DNA of 64,000 bases from Sabethes cyaneus (taxonomy: Eukaryota > Arthropoda > Insecta > Diptera > Culicidae). Location: positions 71,571,449-71,635,448 of the forward strand of contig NC_071355.1 in NCBI RefSeq assembly GCF_943734655.1, given 5' to 3'. The notes below the pieces were generated by a model that ran no database searches, was not told where the DNA came from, and worked only from the letters and a program-made list of their open reading frames with translations. This document shows, in pieces, positions 10,045 through 22,189 of the stretch (position 1 is the stretch's first letter; the number at the start of each line of letters is the position of its first letter). The translations under genes and the position numbers were made by a program.

Positions 10045-13000
10045 CTAAGATTGATTGCCGTGTTTCTTGGCCATATTTATGAGATTTTCCGACTCAGCCG
10101 GTCCGGTTGCTAATACGATATCCCTGAAAATTCCACCAGGAGATTGCAGTAAATCGTTAGGAGTTCCAAATTCTACGGCTCTCCCATCGCTCATAACCAA
10201 AACTCGATTGTAATCCATGATGGTGTTCAATCGATGAGCAATTGTTAGTACGGTACAGTCGGCAAATCGTTCCCGGATTGTCACCTGTATTAGACGGTCG
10301 GTTCTGGAAAATAAAAACAAATCAAAAATCTTCTTCATACACGCAATTAACATACTCTTACTCGGGATCTACATTAGCGGTTGCTTCGTCGAGAACAAGA
10401 ATTCGGTTATTTCGAAGAATTGCTCTGGCTAGACATAATAGCTGACGTTCCCCGACGCTAAAGTTTGAACCGGAGCAAGCAACATACGCTTGAAGACCTA
10501 GTGGTCCGTTGGCTAAGTCTTTCAACTCCACCAACTCTAAAGCCTTCCACAGTTCCAGATCACTATAACGATCGAATGGATCAAGATTTCTCCGTAACGT
10601 TCCACTGAACAGTATTGGATCTTGTGGTATGATCGAAATGTTCGATCTTAGCGTTTCCAAAGTAATTTCCGATGTGTCTACATCATCGATCGTGATATTA
10701 CCCTCAACGATTGCCGTTCGAAAAAGGGCTCCAACAATCGATGACTTTCCAGCTCCTGTTCGACCCACAATGCCAATCTTTTCATTTGGTTTAATTTCGA
10801 ACGTTAAGTCATGAAGCACCAGCGGAGCATCTTCATAATATTTGTAGCCAACATTCGAAAAGCATATACTTCCCATCGATGGCCATTGTTTCGTTTTGAT
10901 TTGTTTTGGGTCCTCCGGTGGTTGTTTTTCGGCTGGTAAATTTTTATACTCCAACAATCGCTCTACAGCAATCAGATAGTTGAACACCTGTGCACTTTGT
11001 CGCACTCCGAACTGTAGCATTCCAGCTAGGGACATAATCTGGGTTATCACCAAACCTACTTTGTCCCCGAGTGCATTCGTATCCAACAGCAGAAAAGTAA
11101 ACGTAACGATGACCAGAAATACGAAGAAAATCAAGTCCAGCACCATGCCGAAAGCTACTGCACTACAGTGAAACATAAAATATGCCCCGGTGTTAATGTT
11201 TTGGTGTAGATCAAACTCTTCGATGAGAAATTTTTGCACCCGAAATGATCGGATTGTTGGTAGACCATTTAAGGTTGTAGAAATATGAGAAAATACTGGA
11301 GAACGTGCTGGAAGATAAATTTTTAAAGTTAATTTTCAACTGTAATTTTGAGAGATAACAATAATTTACTTATTCCTTCTAGTCTACGTGTGTTCTGGGA
11401 AGTTTCTAAATAAATCCTTCTGGTGTACAGAAGCACGACTAACAACCCCAAAATGGGTATCAAAAAGAAAGGCTGAACAACAAGAATTACGAGCATAGCA
11501 CCAGCGATCGCTAGTATAGCTTGTGATGCATCTAGAATCCCTTTCGGAAGCAGCTCGTCCATAGATCCTAGCTCCTTTGAGAAGCGATTTAGAATCCTAC
11601 CGGAAGGATTGGTATCGTAGAAGCGCTTGGTCGCTGAGATGAATCCGTTGAATGACCAGTCGTGAATCGTTTGGGAGGCCCGGGCACAGGAACAGTAGAA
11701 TCCGATTGCTCTGTGGGATTAGTGAGACAATTTTTGATTAGTTTGGTTGTATTCAACCGTATTCAAACTCACCTCGCCAGTCCGATAATGAAGATACCAA
11801 TTACAGCAGAAGACTGTACATAAATGCATATCTCAGAACTGAGTGGAGTTCTGCGTGGTTCTGCAGCAACTTTGGTTCCATTCCGCTCGGTTGTGAATTC
11901 ACGTAACTCTTCCTGGGACACCCAGAAAGACACCCAGTAATCGGCAAAACTTACAATCAACTGGGTAGCGAGAAACAGTACAAGCAGGCCCACCAAAATC
12001 ACCCAACTACCGACTCCAGAGGCATAATGCATAAATAAAGAGCCATTGACTGTGTCCTCGGAAGATTTTTCAAACAATTGTTCATTGTTGCTCTTACTTA
12101 AGTCGTTGTCAACTTTTTTATTCCCATCACTGCTATCGGAAGAGGACGAAGCTATTGATGTTTGAGAAACTCGTCGATCAAGAAGCGTATCTTCAATAGA
12201 ATCTTCCATCGCGTCGCGTTCAATCAGATTTAACATTTCTATTCCTTTATTCATAAGATCCTGTGGAGTTCCTTGAGCTTCCACTTTTCCCTGTGAGTCG
12301 AACAGTTATAAAATGGTTTTATTATCTTCGTTGTGTCCGCTTACCTCATTCATAACGATTATCCAATCAGATTCAATCAGAAAGTGTACCTGATGTGTCA
12401 CAAGAATTCTAGTGGAACCTTGTCTGCCCAGAAACCCTTTAGCGCCAATACACAAATCGAAGAGGTGACGTGCTACGTGCGCATCTACGGCGCTTAATGG
12501 ATCATCCAACAGATACACACCGGATCTTCTATAAACGGTTCGTGCTAAACTATAAGAAAATGTGTCAGGAAACATGTTCAATCTTCCATAGCTTTTTTAC
12601 CAACCAAACTCTCGCCTTTTGGCCACCCGAAAGGGAAATGCCTCGCTCCCCAACCAACGTTTTGTCGCCGTTCGGAAATTGCTCCAAATCTGCTTCCAAA
12701 GCGCACACTTGCACTACAGATTTGTATCGTTTCCTATCAAATTCTTCGCCAAATAGAATATTCTGTTTAATACTTCCAGCGAACAGCCACGGTTCCTGGC
12801 TGACGTAGGACAATGTTTCATTGCATATTATTTCCCCACTCTCGAGCGGAAGCTCTTTCAGAATGGCTTGTAGAATGGAAGATTTACCAGAACCAATTGC
12901 TCCTACAATTCCAATTAGTTTTCCCCTGGGAAAGTCAATGTCCAAGCTATCCAGTGTTGCAGGATGATGTTCGGCAAACGCTAAAGCCGTGGTAGGATGA

Positions 13001-15125
13001 TGTTCATCATGCGACAGAGGCGTCTCCCAACGAGCGGTTACGGATCGCATAGAAATTACCATCTTTGAAAGTGGTTGCTCCTTCATCTGAAAGTAGGGGA
13101 ATATTATCCTAGGAAACCAAACTTATAGACGTTTGACGTTTACAGTTGTGTGCAGCTCTTCAGTTAATTCCTGCTGTACTTCCTCATATTCCAAGAAACG
13201 TTGCAACCTCCTAGTTGCTACTAATCCTTCCGATATTTCGGCAACACCGCGTACAAACATGCCGGACATTGTATAGGCGACAATGTTTAGATAGCTCGCC
13301 ACTACAAACACTTTGGCTGCCGTAATGTCCTCCTGCATCAGAAACAGTGCGATCATGGTTGCAAACAATGCTGCTCTGGTGGTGAACAGCTGGAACGTCA
13401 TAAACAGACCACGAATTAAGCCGCTTTTTAGAACATACTTAATTTCCGCTTTCCGTGCCAGTGAAATCAGTGCAGCAAAGGGTTTCTCCCAGGCATACAT
13501 TTTGATCACATGAATTCCGGCCACGATTTCATCCATCAGCCGAATGCGATCGTCGGCACGCGCTGCAGTCCGTAAGCGATACCGTGAGGTTAGCTTCCCG
13601 AAAAAGGCTACGGATATACTTCAGTCAGTATGATTTTACCCTTTCTTAGTATACCTAGATCGTACATTGAATCAGAGCTATCGCCAAAATGATCAACACT
13701 CCGAGAGGTCCGGCCCAGCCGACTTCATACCACAGAAGAACCAACACCACGATCGTCAACAACGGGGCAGACCACATGAAACAAACCAGATAGGCCACAA
13801 AATCGAACCGGCTGACATCGTTGGACATCAGGTTGACGGCCTTGCCCGGCGATGTGTCACCCAGCGCATTCCTCGAAAGTCGCAAAGATTTTCGATAAAT
13901 CAAACTGCAAACAGCTATTCGGGTTCTTATTCCCGTCAAACCAGTGCGCATCAGATATTGATTCTCCACAATAATGCTGCCGGCCTTCGTTAGGAGCATT
14001 CCAACTGCATAGTAGATTGCATGCTCGTAACTGATATCTGCTTGTCGTCTGTTCGATGTTGATGTCAAATGTTAATTGTTGATTATTTATTACTTTTTAA
14101 ATCATATGGACCTACCTAAAATATAATAGTAATCTTCCCAGCAATATGGGTTGTGCAATACGCAATATAATTTCTCCGAAAAAAGTCAGTACACATAGCC
14201 TGATCCAGTCCAGCCGAAAGGCGTGAAATATTGCCTTCACAAGAGACGCTCTACGTTCGGGATCCTTGCGGCATTGTTCCAGTTGTTTTTCCCATTGGCT
14301 AGAAATGTGCACAAATTGTCAATCAAACAGAAAAAATGTTAGCTTGGGGCTACATTAGATTTCACTGGAAGATAAATTTTCACATCTTTAGCACAAAACA
14401 TAATCTAAACGCTTGAAAGAAAATGGTCCCAGGTGGTTCCCTTGAGGTACAACAGACCAAGCTGGAAATACCGTTGCCTTACTCTTACCCATCTTCATAT
14501 GTTACCTCTTTACTCACTTCGGTGCTTATTCCAAAAGTTGGTAGCGGCTATTTCAAATATATTTCAGGACTAAATACAAAAATGTAAGGTCAATTTCATC
14601 ACTTTCTTGCTTCCAAAATTGATAAAAATATTTAGATATCTACTAAAGAAAGAATCACTGATTAATTTTATATTCTACAATATAATTAATCTATTTTATC
14701 ACTGTAGTGAACTTTAAATAATAAGCAAAAATATTCTCCATCGCGAATTTGCGATAGGTACTTGTTTCTTCATGCAGTGAAGAAAGTAGCCAACGCAAAA
14801 AAATTTCATATCTGATGCTTGTATCACAATTAAATCAAAATCGGGCTCAAGTGTGCGTACCGAAGGTAAACAGCTGATCGTGTAATAAACTGACCAACAA
14901 CAAAAAACACAGCACGAATACTAACACCAAGCTTACTCACATTTGCAACTGGTCGCCCAGCCTGTCGGCATGGTCCTCCTTCAGTGGTTTGTATAGGTCC
15001 GACAAACCCAGCGTTTTCGATGAGCCCTTCCGGAACATGTCGGCGGTCCACCAGAAGGTCAGTGCCGAGAAGAAACCAGCATCCTGGCGAGGATTTTCAC
15101 ATAACTTTACTTTGGGTGCTTCCAT
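10045..15125 (-). CDS. ABCC4-like: ABCC4-like full ABC transporter, gene 1 (10 exons)
   Basis: An ABC subfamily C exporter of the MRP4 / lethal(2)03659 type: an ATP-driven plasma-membrane pump for organic anions and conjugates (role from family knowledge). Exons, in gene order: 15125-14941, 14298-14116, 14048-13666, 13607-13144, 13086-12605, 12549-12345, 12290-11773, 11710-11370, 11307-10362, 10303-10045. They total 3,966 nt, 1,321 residues, with phases consistent throughout. The ATG at 15125 begins MEAPKVKLCENPRQDAG. Two membrane domains are encoded by exons 2-4 and 7-9. NBD1 has GAIGSGKSS near residue 467, LSGGQ near 557, LLDDP near 580 and His 618. NBD2 has GRTGAGKSS near 1102, FSVGERQ near 1203, LVLDE near 1224-1228 and His 1259. 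NBD1 has Asp where NBD2 has the catalytic Glu, as is usual in ABCC. An N-glycosylation site (NGT) lies in the loop after the first helix of TMD2. Oddities are a weak exon 5 donor (TG/GTTGGT) and an 11-codon insertion before NBD1. Confidence 0.9.
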
Positions 15126-15620
15126 AATTTCACACCTCCTTACTACAACGTAAACCGAGTAATTTCATGTAACGACCTGATGGGGTTTTGTATGCCAACT
15201 AAAGAGTGCTTTAATAGATAAGCGCGACCTCTGAATGTTGCAACTTTATTTGCTAAGTGAGATAAATTGAATTGAATGTGTACAACACATCAAGAAGATT
15301 CCAAATCATAACTAACGATACGAATACTTTTCCATTTGATCAAATCAATCCATTTCAACTAGAAGAAAGATCAGCTGTTTAATGACATTTCGGTCACAAT
15401 CGGCAACCTAACAATCGTAAAGCTAAATTTTCGAAAACAAATCTACCACTCACGCCGGTCGAAACAGAACTGTTTTGACTGTTTTAGGTTGAGGACATGT
15501 TCCTGTTATTCTTACTATCATGGAATAAGAGTACCTAACACAAGTGTGAGTACGTTTTGCCGATTCGGCGCGTAACAAACAAGGCTAGAAGTTTGTGTTC
15601 ATTCTTTTTAACGTGGTCTC
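15126..15620 (-). promoter_or_regulatory. Gene 1 upstream region conserved with gene 2
   Basis: Sequence upstream of the gene 1 start aligns in blocks with that upstream of gene 2 (44593-45100). The clearest block, 15213-15270, matches 44711-44770 at about 52 of 58 positions. It contains AGATAAG at 15216-15222 and a second GATA-like 'gagataa' at about 15260. Other shared pieces are 'agatcagctgtt' near 15370 and 'gttttgccgattc' near 15553. AGATAAG is the standard GATA-factor site; use in gut or fat body is inference. No TATA box was identified. Confidence 0.6.
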
Positions 15621-16404
15621 TTCACACGGCACCCGGCGTGCAGGCATTTGGTGTAGAATGTCTTTTTTTTATATGTATGCTTAGAGTCTCCCTCCGCTCA
15701 GAGTAAACATATCTATGCTTTCATTGAGATCCATGTGGATGACGCACAGTGGGATAAAGTTTTGCACAAATTCTGATCATAATCATAAAGTTGGAGTGTC
15801 AAAAATCAAAGCAAGATTAGCAGAAATCAAGCGATTGTAAAATTTAATGAACTTGTTTCTTAAAAGTAAAAAAGGACAATAAAAATAGAAATCAAAAACA
15901 GGAACCCAGAAATTAGATGTCAGAAATTAGAAATGGGAAAATTTCAAAATTAGGCAATATCAGAATTAAAAATGAAAAATTAGAATTAGACAACAAATTG
16001 AATATAAAAGTAAATAAAACAGACATTAGAAACGATACATTACAAATTAGAAAATAAATCTATTATTTTCCACTGGAATAACATATTTGTACGCGCTAAT
16101 CATTTTCGCCGATTCGATGATGCAATTTATTGCATCACTGTTTTGATTAATTTTGTTCCAATTTTTGTTTTGTAAATCTTTTTCCAATCTTTACGGTTAT
16201 TTTCTATGTTTATTGGATTTGGACCAGTATTTAGATCTATTGTGGTATACTCCATCTCTAGTTTATGTGGACTGTTCGACATACCACTAGCAATTTGAGT
16301 GGTTGTCAATTACGCAACATTCACAATTAACCCAATTACGGGCTTTAAATTTTACTAATAAATAAATTAATGGTGTTATGACTTTCGGTCTTTTAAAAAG
16401 CAAA
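15621..16404. other. AT-rich spacer with degenerate 'attaga' reiterations
   Basis: There is no gene here. Between about 15880 and 16060 the words 'aaattaga', 'cagaaatta' and similar recur many times, suggesting a decayed low-complexity or minisatellite tract. The 60-codon frame at 16127-16309 (minus) is not credible. Confidence 0.4.
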
Positions 16405-16522
16405 GGTGTTATGTTCCGAGTTTTCGAAACTTAACTTTCTGTTTTTATGCGAAAGAATTCGTAGTCAACTGTTAGAGTACTGGACAATTGTGGGGTTAGT
16501 GCTACGACCTTATTGACTCTAA
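16405..16522 (-). repeat. SINE family A, headless fragment
   Basis: The 3' part of the family A SINE on the minus strand, ending with the 'tgttagagtactggacaa'-type body read on plus. The tRNA-like head is absent: the copy stops at 'gactctaaaattc'. Confidence 0.55.
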
Positions 16523-17239
16523 AATTCAATCTTTTACGCCACTATACTACTCAATTTTTGTCTTAATTTTCTTTTCTAAGCCGTATCTAAATTTTACTTC
16601 GGTTTAGTCTGAAGTAAGCCTAAATATTGGTATACACAAATTGGCTTACTCGGGTTTGTTTTTCAGCCACTTGTACATCTGTAATAATAACGAAAATTCT
16701 TATAATGCAAGAAACAAAACTCTTTTTCTTCATTTGAATGCGTCTACCATTTGTCAGCTCCCTCCTCCTGTTGTCCCGCAGCCACTTGTAAAGCTGTCTC
16801 TTGTTAGCAAGCACTAAGCAACCAAATCGGGCTAAATTGTCAATTATACCAAAGCGAAAAGTCATTATGCCAAGACTATTGTGCCAAGAGAGCGTTATGC
16901 CAAATGGATTTATAGTAACGACATAATGCAAAATGGTCTTATACCATATGGGGTAGCCCCCATAGAACGACCCTAATACATAATTTTTAGATTTTAAATT
17001 TACAATAACTTGAAAACTCTGCCCTTTTTCGCGAGGCATTAATAATTTCCTCAGTTATTCATGTTTGTCTCATGATAGTCGATTACTCTGGCCTTCCTCT
17101 TCTGTTGGGTACTCTTACCACTGCGTCTAGTATTTTGAACCATTGTGGTATGCCCCGTTTATTTCTTTTACTGTACGCATCAAGCTTACCTATCACTTAT
17201 TGAGTACGTGATAGGTTGGTAGCTGGAGTGAGACAGGTG
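16523..17239. repeat. Spacer with reiterated 'attatgccaa' words
   Basis: From about 16860 to 16930 the words 'cattatgccaa', 'gttatgccaaatgg' and 'cataatgcaaaatgg' recur at short intervals, a pattern of dispersed insect repeats. The 139-codon minus frame at 16620-17039 spans this reiteration and I do not regard it as a gene. Confidence 0.4.
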
Positions 17240-17640
17240 CTAATCAGGGATGACTTGGTTTATAAACCTTGTTACCCTGATCGGCGACGCAAACCAGATC
17301 TCCCTAGGCTCTTGTAGGCCCTTTTTGAGATACTGCAGTCTGCGTCCTATTAGTGCTCCACAATTGCAGAGCAAGAGTTCCGAGGTTTCGCTCTCGGCAT
17401 TACACAGGCGACAAATATCACCTTGTACGAAACTGAGATTCCGAGGATGGCATTTATTCGGACAATGCCGTGTCACAAGACCGGTAAGCGTGCTGAGTTC
17501 TCTCTTATTGAGACTCAGCAACTTTTGAGTAGCCTTAATACTCGGCGTTATACATTTTTTCTTTGATTGTTTGAGAGATGTACGCCCATCCAATTGGCCA
17601 TGACTGTTAGGCTCTCCCATTGTTTCAGCACACAGTCAGA
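17240..17640 (-). pseudogene. LINE remnant: ORF2 C-terminal tail
   Basis: The minus frame 17240-17620 reads as the RNase H/C-terminal tail of an I/LOA-type LINE. It contains LLSLNKRELSTLTGLVT, then the zinc-knuckle-like series C..K.H..NL, ICRLCNAESETSELLLCNC, and a terminal FINQVIPD. Upstream parts are missing or out of frame. No intact reverse transcriptase is attached. Confidence 0.65.
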
Positions 17641-18399
17641 GATTCGGCAGAGTGAATCTGGACCCGTGAATGGAGGGTTAGAACCACATCCTCGTCCGTC
17701 GACCCACAACGAGTCGACGTGATGAGGATAGACGAGGAACAGAACTGAACGTCTGCTAACGCATCGTTCTGGTCCTGTTCCTCCCCTATACTGATCTCCA
17801 CTTCCTTCGTTTCTTTGTTTTTCGGCAGAGAGAGTCTGCTCGGAAAGAAATGGTTCACTGCATCAGTGACCGGCTTAATGCAGCAAGGGCAAATTACTGT
17901 GGAGGGCGCCCACAGGCTCCGTTGCGGTTGAGTGTTTATAGAACCCCCTCCGCCATTCATCCCTCGGCAGGGGTCGCGTCACACCTTGGATTAGGGGTTT
18001 ATCCATTCAGGTCTTTAAGTGGTAGCCATGGCTTTTTAGGGGCTTTGGGCTCTCTGCTTTGGTACTCAGTAGCTTCAGGTTCGTTGGAACATGCCTCTAC
18101 AGAGATCCTTAATTTGCCGGCGAAGTTAGGTTACCCAGGCCTTTCGTGCAAAAAATGTCTTTAACGATCAAACAACTTCTTCCGCATGGTTTTGAACGGA
18201 TCGCATAGATTGATAGCACGTAATCTTTTTAACTTGATGTGCTTAAATTTCATTGATTGTCTCGCGACGACGGATATCAACTCGGACCATTCCGACACGA
18301 ATGTACTAACGAGTGTAAAGTGTCGTAAATAAAAAACAACAACAACAAAAACTCGGACCATTACCTAGTAGTAGTACATGTGTGCTCAAAACTAGCGAC
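17641..18399. other. No recognised gene
   Basis: Frames at 17625-17960 (minus) and 17850-18164 (plus) have no recognisable domain. The first directly precedes the LINE tail and may be decayed upstream sequence of that element. The rest is unassigned. Confidence 0.35.
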
Positions 18400-18925
18400 C
18401 GTTTATACCTCGCGACAAAGCCACCCTCTTCGGTTAAACATTTGGCAATTGGACAAGCCGCGAGTTGCCGGAACTACGTGCGCGTACCGGATTGGTTTGA
18501 CGGGGAATGCCACCAAGCGATTGAATGAAAAAAAAAGTTTGGAAAAACTATTTAAGCATTGTCACGAGAGAGATCTCGGCCAAGTATCGGCGAGCGCGGA
18601 ATGAGCGCCAGAAGGAAGACAGATATCGTGCCACATGCAAATTTTACGAGAAGGTAAATCAAATTCGGAAGGGATGCACATCGAAACCTGATGTATGTGT
18701 AGGAACGAAGCTTCGCGAAAAAAGGAATCTAATCACAAACGAGTGTGAGGTGTAGTCGACAGGCGAAAGCTGTTCTACGATGATCATCTTAATGGCGACA
18801 TAATAGAAGGAGACGCCTATAGGCATAACAGCGCGCCGGTTTCCGATTTCGAAAAGATCCGGCGAGACCTCGGTCGGTTGAAGAATAATAGAAGGAGCCA
18901 CCGAGAAGCCGACGCCATTTAATCC
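18400..18925 (+). pseudogene. RTE-type LINE remnant: linker before reverse transcriptase
   Basis: Broken plus-strand frames contain RVPDWFDGECHQAIE, then CKFYEKVNQIRKGCTSKPDVC, LITNECEV, and later KIRRDLGRLKNN. This order matches the endonuclease-RT linker and RT start of RTE/JAM1-type elements. In-frame stops and a lost segment make it dead. Both ends are truncated. Confidence 0.65.
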
Positions 18926-18985
18926 TTCCTTGAAGTCAGTCGCAATATCCTTCCACGGCCCTGTTGGTCATTTTATAGCTACGCA
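18905..18985 (-). pseudogene. Possible gypsy integrase scrap
   Basis: Minus-strand reading gives PTGPWKDIATDFKEGL, resembling the start of a Ty3/gypsy integrase catalytic core (G-P-W-x-x-x-A-x-D). Only about 25 residues are recognisable. Confidence 0.35.
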
Positions 18986-19299
18986 CTGCGGCCTCCACAA
19001 GTCCATCCGTCAATGCCAACCATACTTTGGCTCTCAACAGGGCACGAGGCCCTGTGCAGATTAAGCAGCGAGGCCTTTTTTATACCAGAAGAGCGTCGGG
19101 ATAAAGGCCATTGTGACAGTCTTAATGATGGTCTTTTGGGGCAGGTTCCGATTGCTCTACACAGTTTACGAACTGCTCATACCCATTGAAGGAGTTGAGC
19201 TAGATAGTTATAATCCTAAATTTGGTTAGTTATTATTCCTAAATTTGGTTCTACATGGTTAATAAAATCCTTGTGGGATTTGAGCCCTATGCTTGGTAT

Positions 19300-20200
19300 G
19301 GAGTAGGAGTGAAACTTCCGAAGAAGTTATGCCTAGATAATGCAAGAGCCCCGCAATCGCAAAGCAGATGCGCTGCAATTTCTAGTTCAAAGTTACAAAA
19401 ACGGCAGGTATCGGCGCCCTAAGCAGTAGTTTCATAACCAAACTGTGGTAACTTGTGTGTCGGCCATCAGTGTCCAAAACAAGGGGAGTAAACTATTTGT
19501 GAACATCTTTTCCTCACCGAAATTGCGACCGACGTATCTCCCAATAATTCTGCGATTTCCCTGCTCGAAAGCATTGCCGTAATCTCGCTCATTGTAGTGT
19601 GGTCGATTCCGTTTTGGAAGAGATCCATAATAATTCAAACGAAGGACGCGTAATCGAAAGCTCCTTCAATATCAAGGAAAGCACAAAGTGCCATCTCTTG
19701 AGATTGCAGGGCGGTTTCCGTAGATTTTCCGTTTTGGCATGTATGTTGATTTCCATGCAATGAAGAAAAAAACTCCTTGCGGATATAGTTATCTGTTATC
19801 TTAGCAAACCAACTTAATAAGCTTTGATGTCAGAATTATTGGTCTGAAAGCCTTATGCATGGTTTTCTCTTTTCATTTTCTCAAGTATAAACGCAAACTC
19901 TACTTTCTAGGAATTCTCCGGGATATGTTCCAAAGTGGAACTGGCTCGAAAAGAGGTCAATGAGCTCAGACAATATAACATTATATTTTTTGTAAGAAAA
20001 TGGGTAGAATGCCATCCGGGCCTGGAGATTTCTTTGGTTCAAAAGCGCTAAATGCTCATTTGATCGAAGCTTCGGTAAACAATCGGTATGACCCGAGTCG
20101 TTTGGCACATTATGTAACGACCCATTCCAAAGCAGCGAGCTCTAATTTCTTCGATTTCTTCTTCAAAATTTACACTCTGCGTGTAAATAAAATAGAACAA
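19300..20200 (-). pseudogene. I/LOA-type LINE remnant (RT pieces plus zinc tail)
   Basis: In minus orientation, the RT-entry motif SPGPDGILPIFLQK lies near 20045-19990, followed by KSTETALQSQEMALCAFLD and IEGAFDYASF near 19735-19670 (RT core with the catalytic-region Asp). A zinc-knuckle tail, CRFCNFELEIAAHLLCDCGAL, lies near 19410-19340. These are collinear but separated by stops, frameshifts and deletions. Confidence 0.6.
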
Positions 20201-20214
20201 AGGACAATGGAAAT

Positions 20215-21510
20215 CCGCACAGGTTTGCCGGACTAAATGCCGGCTCTATTGCCTCGGCATCGCGATTCGGTCTACGCGTAAAACAGATTCGCTGTATGCC
20301 GTCAAGCCAACCTTGATTGGAGTTGGGTATTATTCAGCGTGCACTGCGTCCTTTACAGCTTGACGTTCGTCATACCCCGCTGTTGCCCCTTCTAGTCTGT
20401 CAACTATGAAAGCTGCTGGTTCTACTTCTTCCACAAGCCAGGCAACACAGTCATTCCCACTCGCTCACTGACTTTATTCCGAACGTCAACCTCCGGAACC
20501 GACAAGCTTCACTGCGAGCCACAAACCTTGTTATATTACGGCTACTCTCGGCGAGTTCAAAATGGTAGTATGCAGCCTCCAAGTCGATCCCTGATAGTTC
20601 TTGTAGTAACCACTGGCATCAATACTTGGCACTTACTCTATTTTCAGCTTGGTTTGCCGCCGGCATGTCGACGTACAAATGCATCTTTCCATCTGACCTC
20701 CGAACAGGTACCAAAGGTGAAACCCAGTTCAACGGTCCCTCCGCGCATCCTATAACATTCTTCGTTAGTAAATCTTGGATTGCTTCCTCAACGTCTACCT
20801 CCATGGACACAGGCAGTCGTCGGGCCACCTGTACATCAGGAGAAACCCTCTCATTGATTCGGTTCCTTAACGTCATGTTTGAAACCTGAGGGAACACCTC
20901 TGGGCATCCTCTTGTATCAGATTTGAATCCTATGTGATGAATGCTGTATCCTATCCTCAGGATGCCAAGTGCAAATGCCGTACTTGTAGTTATTATATTG
21001 GTCGGGAACAACCAAAACATATGCCCATATATCTGTTGCCTTGGGCATTTTGACATCCGTTTCAAAAACGTCATTAAAAAATATTTTTTCGCTTGAAGCA
21101 AACGGTGTCAACCCCTATTTTCCATTTAGCGGGCATCGCGCATTCGCTATTGGAGCTCTTTGACATTTCAACCATTTATAGTTTTCGGTATTCATAATGT
21201 TGCCCGGGGAACCTGACAAATTCCTACGCAGCTCCACCCTTCAATTACCCGGTTAATCACTATGTCGTCCGAATCAACGAAATTATACTTCGTTTGGCCT
21301 GATTTTGTAATTTGAACACGAATTCATGAAAAGACTCGCAATTTTTTCGCCGGAATTGCACGTAATAAAAACGCTCGAAACCCTTACTGAGCTGTGGAGC
21401 AAAATGTCTTTCTAAACACGCTAAAGCTGAATTATATTTCAGAACGAATACCTCCCCAGGTAGGTTGCGGACCCAAGGAACATTTTTGTTGAATAGCAGC
21501 TTATACATTG
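20215..21510 (-). pseudogene. Ty3/gypsy retrotransposon remnant (gag scrap and RT)
   Basis: The minus frame 21260-21508 reads as a gag core (ALACLERHFAPQLSKGFERF, SFHEFVFKLQNQAKR). The frame 20619-21101 carries the N-terminal RT region (RRLPVSMEVDVEEAIQDLL, then PLNWVSPLVPVRRSDGK and VDMPAAN). Further along, DLEAAYYHFELAE and FVARSEACRFRRLTFGI continue the RT. Protease, RNase H and integrase are missing or unrecognisable and no LTRs were found. Confidence 0.7.
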
Positions 21511-22189
21511 GTTTTAGCTATACAATAGTTGAATAAGCTGCTTTTAAACAAAAATGCTTATTGGGTATTGAACCTCATATTTATTGATTTTATCACAATT
21601 CTCTTGAAAACTAGCAATTTTCTCAGTTTTTAACGTTCTGTTGTAAAAGTAGGTAGTTAAAATTGGTATTGGAGTAAAAATGAGCTGTAAACTTTTAAAT
21701 GGACAGCGTTGACAAAAGATAAATCACAATTGGCAAAAAATGAGACAAAATTCAAAACTGAAACGAAACCAATACTAATCAAACAAAGCTGCGTGGAATT
21801 CGAAATGAAAACTACTTTACTTATAATTTACACCGATATCTAAGTAGCTTGCTTTCTCAAGTTTTTTTTAATAGTTGAATATGAGCATTTGTGGCTCGAG
21901 CACTTGTGTAGATATTTTGTGCCTCATCCAGTTATTAAGTTGACTGTAGCTTGTCAACAAATTTAAATAACTTCGAAGATACGCAAATAACTACTTCTTT
22001 GGATAAAACAATTCAACTAAGACTTCATAGTAAAAAATATATATTTATATTATATTTTGAACACTTTTCCAAATGATCTTTAAAATAATCACTACTTAAC
22101 CGATATATACATTATTAATAGGGTTAGTCTAAGTACAAAACTAGTTATGTACGTATTGATATTTCTAGTATCACCTAAGCGTGCCTATC
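21511..22189. other. Spacer; 3' flank of gene 2
   Basis: AT-rich with no gene. The part nearest gene 2 (about 22050-22120) resembles the gene 1 3' flank. The rest shows nothing I can name. Confidence 0.4.

Noticed and set aside
13655..13680. Acceptor choice for exon 4 of both ABCC genes at the first AG after the short intron
   Set aside because: That AG (tgaag or cagag) gives an in-frame stop. The TAG 12-13 bp further on restores the frame and the family sequence QSFFxKLTSRYR in both genes, so it was used.
16620..17039. 139-codon minus-strand ORF
   Set aside because: Its sequence derives from reiterated 'attatgccaa' words of a dispersed repeat.
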